Assembly: GCF_009767915.1 (NCBI RefSeq)
Contig: NZ_WSRP01000030.1
Coordinates: 1-33,451, forward strand
From: Parasutterella muris
GTDB lineage: Bacteria > Pseudomonadota > Gammaproteobacteria > Burkholderiales > Burkholderiaceae_F
Direction of reading: 5' to 3'
DNA length: 33,451 nucleotides
Positions 1 to 9,040 of the stretch are shown in pieces; within the stretch, counting starts at the first letter, position 1, and every line of letters starts with the position of its first letter. The notes beneath the pieces are model-generated. The model saw only the letters and a list, made by a program, of their open reading frames with translations. It ran no database searches and was not told the origin of the DNA. A program made the translations under genes and the position numbers.

Positions 1-236
1 TCTTTGTCACGTATTTAGCTCTGAGTTTAAGACTGATGCTGCATAAGCGGATGCAGGACGCCAACATTGACCCTGAGCAAGCTCCACGCCTGATAAGTGA
101 GCTTAATGCATTAACTGTCTATAAGTTCGCTCCTGAGGGCCAAGTCACATATCTCTGGCACGAGATCCCAAAGCGTTACAAGGAACTTATGCAGAAGTTG
201 AAAATAAAAATCCCCGCCCCGATTTTTGTAATCTAG
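1..236 (+). pseudogene. 3' end of a transposase gene, IS4/IS1634-like (cut by window edge)
   Basis: An open frame enters the window from the left (first full codon at base 3) and ends at a TAG at 234-236, giving about 77 residues. The residues have the look of the C-terminal tail of IS4/IS1634-type DDE transposases: a hydrophobic helix of the FVTYLALSLRLMLHKRM kind, a Leu-rich segment, then the ending IPKRYKELMQKLKI. The catalytic DDE core would lie outside the window, so it cannot be seen whether the element is intact. An internal ATG at 36 is unlikely to be a true start because the open frame begins before it. Just after it, a GC-rich imperfect inverted repeat (about 211-244, CCCGCCCC against GGAGCGGG) may belong to the element's end or be a weak terminator. 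The family assignment rests on sequence character only. Confidence 0.55.
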
Positions 237-521
237 GAGCGGGAATTCAGGTTCTAAATTCGGTATCAACCATTCAAGAAAACGTCGGTATGCGGTTGGT
301 TGGAGGGAAGTAACAAAATCTGAATTATTTCTTACTTTTGTAAAGTTACTCGATATCACATTATGGAAGATAACTTATTGTATTTTATAACTTTATAATG
401 AATGAGTTGGTGTGTGATCTTCAATGTAGGTGATGAATTCTCAGTTCCATTCTTGGATTAAAGGGCGTACACTAGAACAGATGTAATCGAGTAGCGTACA
501 TGCCCGTCTTCGGGTCTTTTG

Positions 522-899
522 TTATCCCAGCTGTTGCATGTCTTTTGTATTCGGGTTTAACTTACCGATGAATTGAACGAGATTCCAGGCCATAGAACTC
601 AGCTGCCTATACTGCGGATCGGAACTTCTCTGTTTCGCAATAGAACTTGCGAAAGTTCGTGACGAAGACTTGCTTAACTATTCCTTCTCTTTCACTGATG
701 GGAAGAGAGGATGGTGCTCTTCGGAAGCAATCCAATCTTTAGTTATGCGAGATTAGCCTTCTCTAAACGCAGAATATCTTTCGGAACCCCCGATAGTTGC
801 TCAATTTCTCGATACTCCTCCATTCCATTGAATAAGTATTGAACCAATCTCTTAGTCTCAAGTGAATGTATCTATCTCACCACGGAACCTTCTTGCCAT
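522..899 (-). pseudogene. decayed reading frame of unknown function
   Basis: On the reverse strand, an ATG at 899-897 begins a stretch reading MARRFRGEIDTFT that runs into a stop. A neighbouring frame continues with LETKRLVQYLFNGMEEYREI and on to EQLSGVPKDILRLEKANLA. A further frame change leads to KDWIASEEHHPLFPSVKEKE, an in-frame TAG, and then SSDPQYRQLSSMAWNLVQFI to a TAA at 524-522. The pieces look protein-like and follow each other in the right order, which suggests a single gene broken by at least two frameshifts and a stop. I do not recognise the family. It lies beside a transposase remnant, so a decayed mobile-element gene is possible. Chance open stretches are the main alternative. 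Confidence 0.3.
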
Positions 900-1058
900 G
901 TGATGCATTTTTAGAGGTAAGTTCATTGAATAGAATAGGGGCAGAAGAAATATGGTATTTGTGAGCTTGAAACAGTGCAGAGCAACACAGATTTGATTTC
1001 TTATACCTCTCAGCACTTATACTTATTAACTAACAAATAACAAAACTTACCGCCTGCT
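900..1058 (+). promoter_or_regulatory. AT-rich leader of the cellulose operon with a possible promoter
   Basis: A candidate sigma70-like promoter sits at 993-1023: TTGATT at 993-998 and TATACT at 1018-1023. The 19-base spacer is longer than ideal. It would start transcription about 30 bases before bcsA. No clear Shine-Dalgarno sequence precedes the bcsA ATG. No obvious operator was seen. The whole stretch from 237 to 1058 contains no intact gene apart from the decayed frame at 522-899. A TATAAT at 394-399 has no good -35 partner. Confidence 0.3.
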
Positions 1059-3731
1059 ATGCTTCTTTTTGACCTGATTAACGGAGCCAAAGACCGAATA
1101 TCGCGAGTCTCTAACTATTTGCGGTCAAACACGACCGGCGGCGTCAGTTATTTTATTAACTTGTTGGCTTTGGGAGCCGCCTGGTTGCTTTTTCCAATCG
1201 AGTCGCCGGTTTTTCAGAGGCTTAAACGTGGCAAAGATTTCTATTTTCCGCAGATTAACTTTCATCGGCTTCGTCCTCTGGATTCCGTCAGGGTGTTTAT
1301 CCAGCTGATATTCTTGATGCTTTTTGCATCAAGTAAAGAAGAAACCGCGCTTCGGCAGTCTAAGAATAGTCACTTTTCTACCTTTTTTCTTTTCCGCTGG
1401 ACCGTCATGGCGGCAAAGAAAGCGAACCGCCTTGTCCGCCGTGTTTCCGAGCGTCTTTCTAAGTCACTGGTATCGGAAAAAATCGATTTGCCTGAGCATA
1501 GAGACTCCGCCGGGAAGATTTCTCTGGGGAAAAAAATATTTATTGGCTTCCTTCTTATTGTCGGACTCTTTCTCTATGTGCTCTGCGTGACACAGCCCTT
1601 TAGTCTGGACGAACAAATTATCTTTTTGCTGATTCTTGGAACAATCGCGCTCACGCTTTTTCAAGCGCATACTCGTTTGACGCTGCTTATGCTGATCGTG
1701 ATCTCCGTGATCGTTTCCTCTCGCTATATTTGGTGGCGTTATAGCGAAACTATCAATCCCAACAGCTATACGTCGGTGATTTTCACTTGGCTTCTGATTT
1801 TGGCGGAGACTTACGCTTTTATTGTGATGCTTCTGGGCTACTTCCAAGTCTGCTGGGTGTTGGATAGAAAACCCGCTCCGATACCTAAAGAGCCGTCACA
1901 GTGGCCGACAGTCGATATTTTTATTCCTACATATAATGAACCGTTGGATGTGGTGAAGCCAACTGTCTACGCGGCGCTCTGTCAGGATTGGGAAAAATCT
2001 AAGCTCAACGTGCATATTCTTGATGACGGAAGCCGTAAAGAATTTGAGGATTTTGCTGCCGAAGTGGGCGCTCACTACATTAAACGGGAAAAGCATAATC
2101 ATGCTAAGGCAGGAAACATCAATCATGCGATGAGCATTACCAATGGGGAATTTATCGCCATTTTTGACTGTGACCATGTCCCTGTGCGTACGTTTCTGCA
2201 AAAGACCATGGGCTGGTTTATCAAGGATCCGAAAGTTGCGCTGGTTCAGACGCCGCATCATTTCTATTCTCAGGATCCGTTTGAGAAAAACTTGCACCTG
2301 AAAGACAACGTTCCGAATGAGAATTCACTCTTTCATGACTTCATTCAGAAAGGCAATGACACATGGAACGCTACGATGTTTTGCGGCTCTTGCGCTATCA
2401 TGCGCCGCAAAGCGCTCGAAGAGGTGGGCGGCATTGCGGTAGAAACTGTGACGGAGGATGCTCATACTTCACTGAAGCTCAACCGTAAGGGCTGGAGCTC
2501 GGCTTTCCTCAGCACGCCGCTTTCAGCAGGGCTGAGTACGGAGACGCTTGCTGCGCATATCGGTCAGCGCATCCGCTGGGCCAGAGGCATGGTTCAGATT
2601 TTCCGACTGGATAATCCGTTGTTTGGGAAAGGTCTCTCGATACCGCAGCGTCTGTGCTTTCTGAATGCGATGATCCACTTTCTGCACGGTCTGCCGAGAA
2701 TTATTTTCCTGATTGCACCGCTCCCGTTCCTTTTTGCCGATGTCTACGTGATCTATGCAAGCGCAATCGCAATCTTCGTCTATCTGGTCCCACACATGGT
2801 GCATTCAACTATGACGACGTACGCGATTCACCGAGGTTACCGTTTTCCTTTTGTCAGCGCACTCTACGAAACCATTCTGTCCTGGTACATCTTTGTGCCG
2901 ACCCTGGTTGCACTCATTGCGCCGCACAAAGGAAAATTCAACGTAACAGCAAAGGGCGGCGTTATTGATAAAGCGTATCTGGATTGGGCAGTCTCGAAAC
3001 CGTATCTGCTTTTGCTTTCTTTGAATATGTTGGGTTTCCTGATCGGTATATATCGAATGATCGGCGCGAGCTCCTATGAGGTCATGATGATTCTGATCAA
3101 CTTAGTCTGGATCGCATACAACCTGGTCATCCTTTTTGCAGCGATGGCTGTTTGCGTGGAAAGCGTTCAGAAGCGAAAGTTCCCGCGTATTGCGTTTAAG
3201 ACGTCGGTTCAGCTCAAAGTCGGGGAGAAGAATATATCGGCCAAGCTTGCTGCCTTTTCCCAGAAGGACTGTGTGATTACGATCAACCCGCAGGATGTTC
3301 AGTTCTTTGAACCGAATCAGGAAATCACGATGACATTTGGTACTAAACATCATCCGGGATACTCATTTCATTGCGTGGTCGACGCGGTATTTGATAAAGG
3401 TGTTTTGGAAGTTATCGTTCGACAGGATACACGAGTTGAGGAAATGCACTATGTGAGTGCGACGTTCGGGACGCCGGATATTTGGATTCAGAAGCAGTCG
3501 GAAGTCAAGCCCTATGGCATGCTCTCGGGCGCAGAATCGCTCCTGCAGATAGCTAAACTTGGGGCAATTTCTTTTGCAAATTATTCTTCCAACTCCGTCG
3601 GTTGGTTCTTTAAGTCTGTCAGCTGGTGCGTGCGCGAAGTGATTAGTTTTATTCCCCGCTTCCCCGAGTTCCGCAAGGACAGTAAAAACTCTCCTTTTGA
3701 GGACTCGGAGCATACCCAATTAATGCGCTAA
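1059..3731 (+). CDS. bcsA: cellulose synthase catalytic subunit BcsA
   Basis: This 890-residue inner-membrane glycosyltransferase (GT2) polymerises UDP-glucose into beta-1,4-glucan and threads the chain through its own channel. An N-terminal region of the enterobacterial type (ending near RLRPLDSVR) precedes several membrane helices. The catalytic motifs are visible: DDG at 322-324, DCD at 370-372, TED at 465-467 and QRIRW at 503-507. The gating-loop motif FNVTAKGG is at 627-634. A C-terminal PilZ domain follows. Its RxxxR motif is present (R706 to R710), but the expected [D/N]xSxxG motif reads A732-F-S734-Q-K-D737, so two of the three conserved positions are changed. Length is close to E. 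coli BcsA (about 870). The N-terminus aligns from the first ATG, which supports this start. It is the first gene of bcsABZG; bcsB follows after 87 bases. Confidence 0.96.
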   Translation: MLLFDLINGAKDRISRVSNYLRSNTTGGVSYFINLLALGAAWLLFPIESPVFQRLKRGKDFYFPQINFHRLRPLDSVRVFIQLIFLMLFASSKEETALRQSKNSHFSTFFLFRWTVMAAKKANRLVRRVSERLSKSLVSEKIDLPEHRDSAGKISLGKKIFIGFLLIVGLFLYVLCVTQPFSLDEQIIFLLILGTIALTLFQAHTRLTLLMLIVISVIVSSRYIWWRYSETINPNSYTSVIFTWLLILAETYAFIVMLLGYFQVCWVLDRKPAPIPKEPSQWPTVDIFIPTYNEPLDVVKPTVYAALCQDWEKSKLNVHILDDGSRKEFEDFAAEVGAHYIKREKHNHAKAGNINHAMSITNGEFIAIFDCDHVPVRTFLQKTMGWFIKDPKVALVQTPHHFYSQDPFEKNLHLKDNVPNENSLFHDFIQKGNDTWNATMFCGSCAIMRRKALEEVGGIAVETVTEDAHTSLKLNRKGWSSAFLSTPLSAGLSTETLAAHIGQRIRWARGMVQIFRLDNPLFGKGLSIPQRLCFLNAMIHFLHGLPRIIFLIAPLPFLFADVYVIYASAIAIFVYLVPHMVHSTMTTYAIHRGYRFPFVSALYETILSWYIFVPTLVALIAPHKGKFNVTAKGGVIDKAYLDWAVSKPYLLLLSLNMLGFLIGIYRMIGASSYEVMMILINLVWIAYNLVILFAAMAVCVESVQKRKFPRIAFKTSVQLKVGEKNISAKLAAFSQKDCVITINPQDVQFFEPNQEITMTFGTKHHPGYSFHCVVDAVFDKGVLEVIVRQDTRVEEMHYVSATFGTPDIWIQKQSEVKPYGMLSGAESLLQIAKLGAISFANYSSNSVGWFFKSVSWCVREVISFIPRFPEFRKDSKNSPFEDSEHTQLMR

Positions 3732-3818
3732 GAAGGGAAGAAACAGGTGAAAACGATAAGAAAGACGTACAATCTTTAAAACATATATAGATAAACCACA
3801 GTTCTAGGCCAGAAAAAT

Positions 3819-6089
3819 ATGAATTTTACGCAAAGGCTACATTTATCCCTGAAAGGCGCAACGCTTTGTGTTCTCAGTGCGGTCATCGGCTCATTAGGCA
3901 ACCCCGCCTTCTCCGCCCAGCTCGAGCCGACCTATATTAGAGATGTTCAGCCGAACTTTAGAGTGGATCAGATTCCGGTCATTCGCCGCGATACTCCGCT
4001 CTTTAGCTACTCCACCGAGGGCATGATCGATCAGATCAAGATGACGGGCATCTACAACGAGCGCTCCTTTCGTTTTTATTCGCCTAAAAACGAAGTGATT
4101 TCCAAGGCGTCTGTAACTCTGCGCTACACCCCGTCGCCGGCACTGATCCCTCAGCAGAGTCAACTGAATGTCTATCTGAACGGTCAGCTTCAGAAGTCTC
4201 TGCCCGTGACAAAGGAACAGCTTGGCAGTCAGGTTTCAGCAACCGTTGATTTCAATCCGAAGCAGATTGAGGAGACTAACCGCATTACGCTGGAATTTGT
4301 AGGGGCCTATACGAACGTCTGCGGTTCGGTTTCCAACCCCTCGCTTTGGCTGACTGTGGATTCGTCAAGTTTCCTTACGCTCAGCACTCAGATGGTTCGT
4401 CTTGCGAATGATCTTTCGCTTATTCCGACACCGTTTGTCAACACGCTGAGCCCGTCGGCTACAACACTGCCGGTTGTGTTTGCTTCGGCTCCAAATAATC
4501 TGATGAAGCAGGCTGCCGCAGTGGTCGCTTCCTGGGCAGGTGTTAAGGCGGAATGGCGCGGCATTGACTTTCCGGTTTATTACAACGAGCAGCCGTCGGA
4601 TCAGAATTTTGTTGCCTTTGTCACCAACGACAGTCGTCCGGACTTTCTGAAGTTCCTGCCGAAGGTTAATGCGCCGACAGTTTCTGTTGTGGACGCGCCC
4701 AACACTATGTTCGCCAAGATTCTTGTGATCGCGGGGCGCAATGAGGACGATCTGCTGACGGCCGCGCGCTACCTCGCTGCGCAAGATAAGGGGATCGCTG
4801 GCGGTCTTGTGACAATCGAAGGCTTCAGTGCGCTTCCCGATAGAAAAGCGTATGACGCGCCCGCATGGATTCCGACCGGCGAAAAAGTCAGCTTTGACAA
4901 AATTGCTAAGTATCGCGGTCAGTTGACAAGCACTGGACTGCACCCGGCTCCCATTAAGCTCGAAGTTAAGCTTCCGCCGGACCTGTTTATGGTGACTAGC
5001 AGCAACGTTAATCTCGATCTTCGTTACCGCTACACCAAGCCCACGAACCGCGAAGCGGCTCAGATGCGCTTTTTACTGAACGATCAGCTGGTGGAATCCT
5101 ACGAGCTGAAGCCGGATACCAACAGCAATTCCTTCGCCTCTCAGTTCTCTATGCTGAACGGATTGGCGAATCTGTGGAATAACACATCGATTCCGAGCCG
5201 TCTGCTTTCGGCAGAGAACATGATGACGTTTGATTTCCAGTACGCGCTTAGCGTCTCCGGAGGTACGACGGAAAACTGCAAGAGTGTCGCACTGATTCCG
5301 AATCAGGTGGAAATCGATCCGAACTCGACCATTGATTTTTCTGGGTTCTACCACTTTGCGCGCCTGCCGGATTTGAAGCTTTTCACCGTCAGCGGCTTCC
5401 CATTCTCCAAGTACGCGGATCTTTCCCAGACGCTTGTTCTGATTCGAGATCAGGCGCCGGCAAACGTTGTTTCAACTATGCTGAACACAATGGGGCGAAT
5501 CGGTGCTCAGATCGGCTATCCAGCTACGAAAGTCACAGTTGATTCCGCAGTACGCAACGGCAACGCAAAAGATAAGGATATTTTAGTTTTTGCCGAAACC
5601 AGTCAGGATCTCTCCGGACTGGAAAAACTTGAGCCGGAGGTGCTTCTTGAAAAGATGCGCGGCAACGACAAAAATCAATTCAGTGAGAAAGCGGACAATA
5701 CGGGTCGAACACTTGTGACCGAGGATACTGGTATCGCCGCGATGGCGCAGTATGAATCGCCATACAGTAGCGGCCGCTCCGTCGTTACTTTGATGGGAGA
5801 CGGACAGGACGGAAGTTTTATTCTCAATAAACGTCTGATGAATCCCGGGGATCTCAAGGTTGTCGGCGGGAGTGTCGCAATTTTCAGACCCAACGCAGTG
5901 CCCTCAAGCTTTGAGGCGGGCCCCTCTTATTACACCGGGTCGCTCCCTTGGCATCAGCGTGTTTGGTACTCGCTGCTGGATCAGCCACTTCTGCTGGTTC
6001 TTTTCACATTACTTTGCGCCCTCCTGTTTGCAGGCGGAATCTACTATCTGATGCACTCAATTATCAGATACCGCAGCCGGCGTCATTAA
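3819..6089 (+). CDS. bcsB: cellulose synthase periplasmic subunit BcsB
   Basis: This 756-residue protein is the periplasmic, membrane-anchored partner of BcsA that guides the nascent glucan across the periplasm and is required for catalysis. It has an N-terminal signal peptide with likely cleavage after AFSA (about residue 33). A long periplasmic body follows, with the carbohydrate-binding/flavodoxin-like repeats of the family. A single C-terminal transmembrane helix (about residues 724-747, LLLVLFTLLCALLFAGGIYY) ends in a basic tail RYRSRRH. Length is close to E. coli BcsB (779). It lies downstream of bcsA and 13 bases before bcsZ, consistent with one transcript. The 87-base gap after bcsA holds no convincing terminator or promoter. 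Confidence 0.94.
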   Translation: MNFTQRLHLSLKGATLCVLSAVIGSLGNPAFSAQLEPTYIRDVQPNFRVDQIPVIRRDTPLFSYSTEGMIDQIKMTGIYNERSFRFYSPKNEVISKASVTLRYTPSPALIPQQSQLNVYLNGQLQKSLPVTKEQLGSQVSATVDFNPKQIEETNRITLEFVGAYTNVCGSVSNPSLWLTVDSSSFLTLSTQMVRLANDLSLIPTPFVNTLSPSATTLPVVFASAPNNLMKQAAAVVASWAGVKAEWRGIDFPVYYNEQPSDQNFVAFVTNDSRPDFLKFLPKVNAPTVSVVDAPNTMFAKILVIAGRNEDDLLTAARYLAAQDKGIAGGLVTIEGFSALPDRKAYDAPAWIPTGEKVSFDKIAKYRGQLTSTGLHPAPIKLEVKLPPDLFMVTSSNVNLDLRYRYTKPTNREAAQMRFLLNDQLVESYELKPDTNSNSFASQFSMLNGLANLWNNTSIPSRLLSAENMMTFDFQYALSVSGGTTENCKSVALIPNQVEIDPNSTIDFSGFYHFARLPDLKLFTVSGFPFSKYADLSQTLVLIRDQAPANVVSTMLNTMGRIGAQIGYPATKVTVDSAVRNGNAKDKDILVFAETSQDLSGLEKLEPEVLLEKMRGNDKNQFSEKADNTGRTLVTEDTGIAAMAQYESPYSSGRSVVTLMGDGQDGSFILNKRLMNPGDLKVVGGSVAIFRPNAVPSSFEAGPSYYTGSLPWHQRVWYSLLDQPLLLVLFTLLCALLFAGGIYYLMHSIIRYRSRRH

Positions 6090-6102
6090 GGAGCAGATCG
6101 AC

Positions 6103-7194
6103 ATGAAAAGAAAATTACTTATCGCCTGCCTGCTGTCAGCCGCGTTTTCGACACAGGCTCTGGCTTGGGATCTTTGGGACGAATTTAAGTCGACTAATGT
6201 TACGGAAGAAGGCCGTGTCGTTGATTACAGTGAGAAGAACCTGATCACGACTTCGGAAGGTCAGTCCTACGCCATGTTCTACGCGCTTGTCGCCAATGAT
6301 CGTAAGACGTTTGATCAGGTCTTTGCATGGTCTGAAAACAATCTAGGAAAGGATCAGCCATCCTGGCTTTGGGGCATTCCGGATGGGAAGATGGAAAATC
6401 CCGGCAAGATTATGGATACAAATAACGCGACCGACTCCGATATGTGGATTGCGTATTCACTGCTTGAAGCGGCCCGTATTTGGAACGCGCCTGAGTATGA
6501 AGCGCGCGCGAACGACTACCTCGCAAAGCTCAAGGAGCTTGTTCGTGATATTCCCAATGTCGGCAAAGTCATCCTGCCGGGGCGGGTCGGTTTTGAAGAT
6601 AAAGGCATCATCACGATCAACCCGAGCTACTATCCGCCGCAGATCCTTCGTCGCTTTGCCGAGCACGATCCTTATTGGCAGCCGGTTCTGGAAGGGCTGA
6701 TTAACGCGATGATCCGCAGCTCCCCGGACGGAGCCGCACCCGACTGGGCAAAATTTGACAGCAGCGGCCGCCTGGTCGATCCGAACAAAATGGAAGGCAG
6801 CTACAACGCAATCCGCACTTACCTGTGGGCGTCCATGCTTTCTCCGAAAGATCAGAACTACGAACTTCTGGCCAAGCACTACGGTCCTATGATTGATGCG
6901 GTCAGACGCACGAATCTGCCGCCTGAAAAGGTGAATCTCGGCGATATGACTTTCAGCGGCTGGGAAGTGGACGCTTTCGGAGCGTGCTTCCTTCCTTACG
7001 TCAGCAGCGACAAAGCGGGCGCCATTATTCGCACGGTACTCACATCGACTAAAATGACAGGCGTGAACTACTATCGCAACTGCCTGATTATGTTCGGTCT
7101 CGGCTTCGATTACCGAGCGTTTGCTTTTGACGAGAAGGGCCGTCTGATTATTCCGAGCAACGATCTCGTTATCGATACCAAGACTCCGAATTAA
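6103..7194 (+). CDS. bcsZ: BcsZ, periplasmic endo-beta-1,4-glucanase (GH8), with altered predicted base residue
   Basis: This 363-residue family-8 glycoside hydrolase is the periplasmic cellulase normally needed for proper cellulose output. A signal peptide ends near QALA (residue 21). The general-acid motif TSEGQSY carries E52, equivalent to E55 of E. coli BcsZ, and the DSDMW motif carries D113. The motif around the catalytic base, SYDAIR in E. coli (D243), reads SYNAIR here: codon AAC at 6805-6807 gives N235. The enzyme may therefore be inactive, slow, or use another residue; some GH8 subgroups are reported to place the base elsewhere. A good ribosome site (AAGGAG at about 6088) precedes the ATG. 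bcsG follows after 14 bases. Confidence 0.92.
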   Translation: MKRKLLIACLLSAAFSTQALAWDLWDEFKSTNVTEEGRVVDYSEKNLITTSEGQSYAMFYALVANDRKTFDQVFAWSENNLGKDQPSWLWGIPDGKMENPGKIMDTNNATDSDMWIAYSLLEAARIWNAPEYEARANDYLAKLKELVRDIPNVGKVILPGRVGFEDKGIITINPSYYPPQILRRFAEHDPYWQPVLEGLINAMIRSSPDGAAPDWAKFDSSGRLVDPNKMEGSYNAIRTYLWASMLSPKDQNYELLAKHYGPMIDAVRRTNLPPEKVNLGDMTFSGWEVDAFGACFLPYVSSDKAGAIIRTVLTSTKMTGVNYYRNCLIMFGLGFDYRAFAFDEKGRLIIPSNDLVIDTKTPN

Positions 7195-7208
7195 TTTGAG
7201 AAGACAAC

Positions 7209-8843
7209 ATGGCGTCGACGGGTAATAAAAAGGAAAAGTGGAAAGGTCTCGGCCTTTGGAACGTCTTTTTCATCGGAGAATTTCTTCTTGCGGGATTCGG
7301 CTATCTCACGCTGAATCTTCTGCATAACGTTCTTCTGCTGATTTTTGTCATGTTCCCGCTGCAGAACCGCTGGCTGAGATGGCTTAGAACTCTTGCGGCT
7401 GTCTGCGCGGCATTCGCGCTGGTTTACAGCGAGAGCTGGCTGCCGGGACTTGAAAGCATCAAGGGAAACTTCCACAATGTCGCGGCGATGGAGACCGGCT
7501 ACATTGTGGATTCACTGCTGAACTTCCTTAATTTCGAGATGATCGGTATCGGCTTGGTGCTGATTGTGGTCTATTATGCGATCCGCGATTATGTGCGCGT
7601 CACGACCTTCACAATCGGCTATCTGGTGATTTTGCTGCTCGCACCGGTATGGCAGCCGCTGTTTCAGCGGCCCGCTCCGGTGCCGGCGGAAACCGTGGCT
7701 GCAGCCGACAGCGCTAAAAAAGAAGGCGCAGAAGAGGTTAAGAGCGATCTGATTCCGCAGACGCTTGATCCGACATCCCGCAATCTTGACGAGTGGCTTA
7801 AGACGTTCCACGACACTGAGAAGGATCGCCGTGCGGTATGGCCTGACTCTTTGCCGAAGACCGATACTCCGTTTGATATTCTTCTTCTGAATATCTGTTC
7901 GCTCTCCAATTCGGATTTGAAAGCGGTGGGCCTGGACAATCATGAAGTGCTGCAGAAGTTCAATATTCGATTTGAGAACTTTAATTCGGCAACTTCGTAC
8001 TCAGGTCCTGCAGCGCTTCGTCTGCTGAAGTCCGCCTGCGGACAGCCCTCGCACGAGGATTTGTATGAAGGGCGCAATCCCGACTGCGAAATCATGAGCC
8101 GACTCGGTCATCTCGGCTACAACCAGTATGTGTTCATGGATCACAGCGGCAAATACGACAACTTCTATCAGAGCCTCAGACACTTGGCCGGTCTGACGCC
8201 GCGTCTTGAAGAAATGAAGTATCCCAAGCGCTATGACTCCTTTGATGAGGAACCGATCGGAGACGCCAGAGCGGTCTTTAAAGACTGGGAAAAGACAGCT
8301 GAGAGCAGCGATCATAAGAGCGCGACTTTCGTGAATCTGATTGCGCTGCATGACGGCAACCGTTTTGCCGGCAAACGCCGTCTTGCACCGTTTAAGCCGC
8401 GTGCCAAAGCGATGCTGGATGATTTGGATACGCTGATTTCCGATATTGAAAAGAGCGGCCGCAAAGTCATGCTGGTGGTTGTGCCCGAGCATGGCGCCGC
8501 CGAGCAGGGCGACAAGGTTCAGGTCGCACATCTTCGCGATATCCCGAGCCCGTCCATTACACATGTGCCCGCGCTCGTGAAGTTCATCGGCATCCAGCCT
8601 CAGGGCGGACCGGTCAATGTGACGCAAAAGACCAGTTATCTTGCGATCAGCACGCTGATCGGACGCGTGCTTGAGACGAACTTCTTTGGCAAACCGGAGG
8701 GCTCTGAGACGCTCGAAGAGCTGGTGAAGGGGCTTCCTCAGACGCATTCTGTCTCTGAGAACGCCAATGCGAAGGTCATCAATTACAACGGAAAAGACTA
8801 CGTTAAGCTCGACAGCGGAGACTGGAGAGAATACGCGAAGTAG
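7209..8843 (+). CDS. bcsG: BcsG, cellulose phosphoethanolamine transferase
   Basis: This 544-residue inner-membrane enzyme transfers phosphoethanolamine from phosphatidylethanolamine to cellulose in the periplasm. The N-terminal part (to about residue 155) contains several membrane helices. The C-terminal part is an alkaline-phosphatase-fold domain. Residues that match the E. coli zinc and nucleophile set are present: C230 (C243 in E. coli), S265 in TSYSGPA (S278), and E427-H428 in VVPEHG (E442-H443). Their spacing is nearly identical. The conserved stretch RDIPSPSITHVP and the C-terminal ending GDWREYAK also match. Here it occupies the position where bcsC would follow bcsZ in E. coli. BcsE and BcsF, partners in enterobacteria, are not in the window. 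Confidence 0.93.
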   Translation: MASTGNKKEKWKGLGLWNVFFIGEFLLAGFGYLTLNLLHNVLLLIFVMFPLQNRWLRWLRTLAAVCAAFALVYSESWLPGLESIKGNFHNVAAMETGYIVDSLLNFLNFEMIGIGLVLIVVYYAIRDYVRVTTFTIGYLVILLLAPVWQPLFQRPAPVPAETVAAADSAKKEGAEEVKSDLIPQTLDPTSRNLDEWLKTFHDTEKDRRAVWPDSLPKTDTPFDILLLNICSLSNSDLKAVGLDNHEVLQKFNIRFENFNSATSYSGPAALRLLKSACGQPSHEDLYEGRNPDCEIMSRLGHLGYNQYVFMDHSGKYDNFYQSLRHLAGLTPRLEEMKYPKRYDSFDEEPIGDARAVFKDWEKTAESSDHKSATFVNLIALHDGNRFAGKRRLAPFKPRAKAMLDDLDTLISDIEKSGRKVMLVVVPEHGAAEQGDKVQVAHLRDIPSPSITHVPALVKFIGIQPQGGPVNVTQKTSYLAISTLIGRVLETNFFGKPEGSETLEELVKGLPQTHSVSENANAKVINYNGKDYVKLDSGDWREYAK

Positions 8844-8856
8844 AAGATCGGGTGAG

Positions 8857-8895
8857 ACCGCGGGATTGGCGGAAAAAAGCTGTCCCGCGGTTTTT
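8857..8895 (+). terminator. intrinsic terminator of the bcs operon
   Basis: A perfect 9-base inverted repeat (ACCGCGGGA at 8857-8865 and TCCCGCGGT at 8883-8891) is followed by a run of Ts to 8895. It lies 13 bases after the bcsG stop, so it closes the cellulose operon and separates it from murA. The 17-base loop is rather long. Confidence 0.85.
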
Positions 8896-9040
8896 CATGT
8901 CTTGCTCCCGAGATAAATAAATCTTGAAAAAAAAGCGCTGCAAAGCGCCAATTCGCTTTGCTATCGCTATAAACTCAATGTGTTATGGGTGTGACCGTAT
9001 TTGTTCGGCGCACTCGAACTGTTTTGTTTGGAGTTGCTCA

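Noticed and set aside
502-520. Short hairpin CCCG-TCTT-CGGG followed by TCTTTT
   Set aside because: The stem is only four or five pairs and no gene on the plus strand ends here; too weak to call a terminator.
8001-8747. Reverse-strand open frame of 248 codons
   Set aside because: It is antisense to the conserved catalytic domain of bcsG and shows no recognisable domain.
8924-9040. Upstream TTG start extending MurA by 39 residues
   Set aside because: The added residues do not match MurA, and the GTG at 9041 has a GGAG ribosome site and gives the family length.
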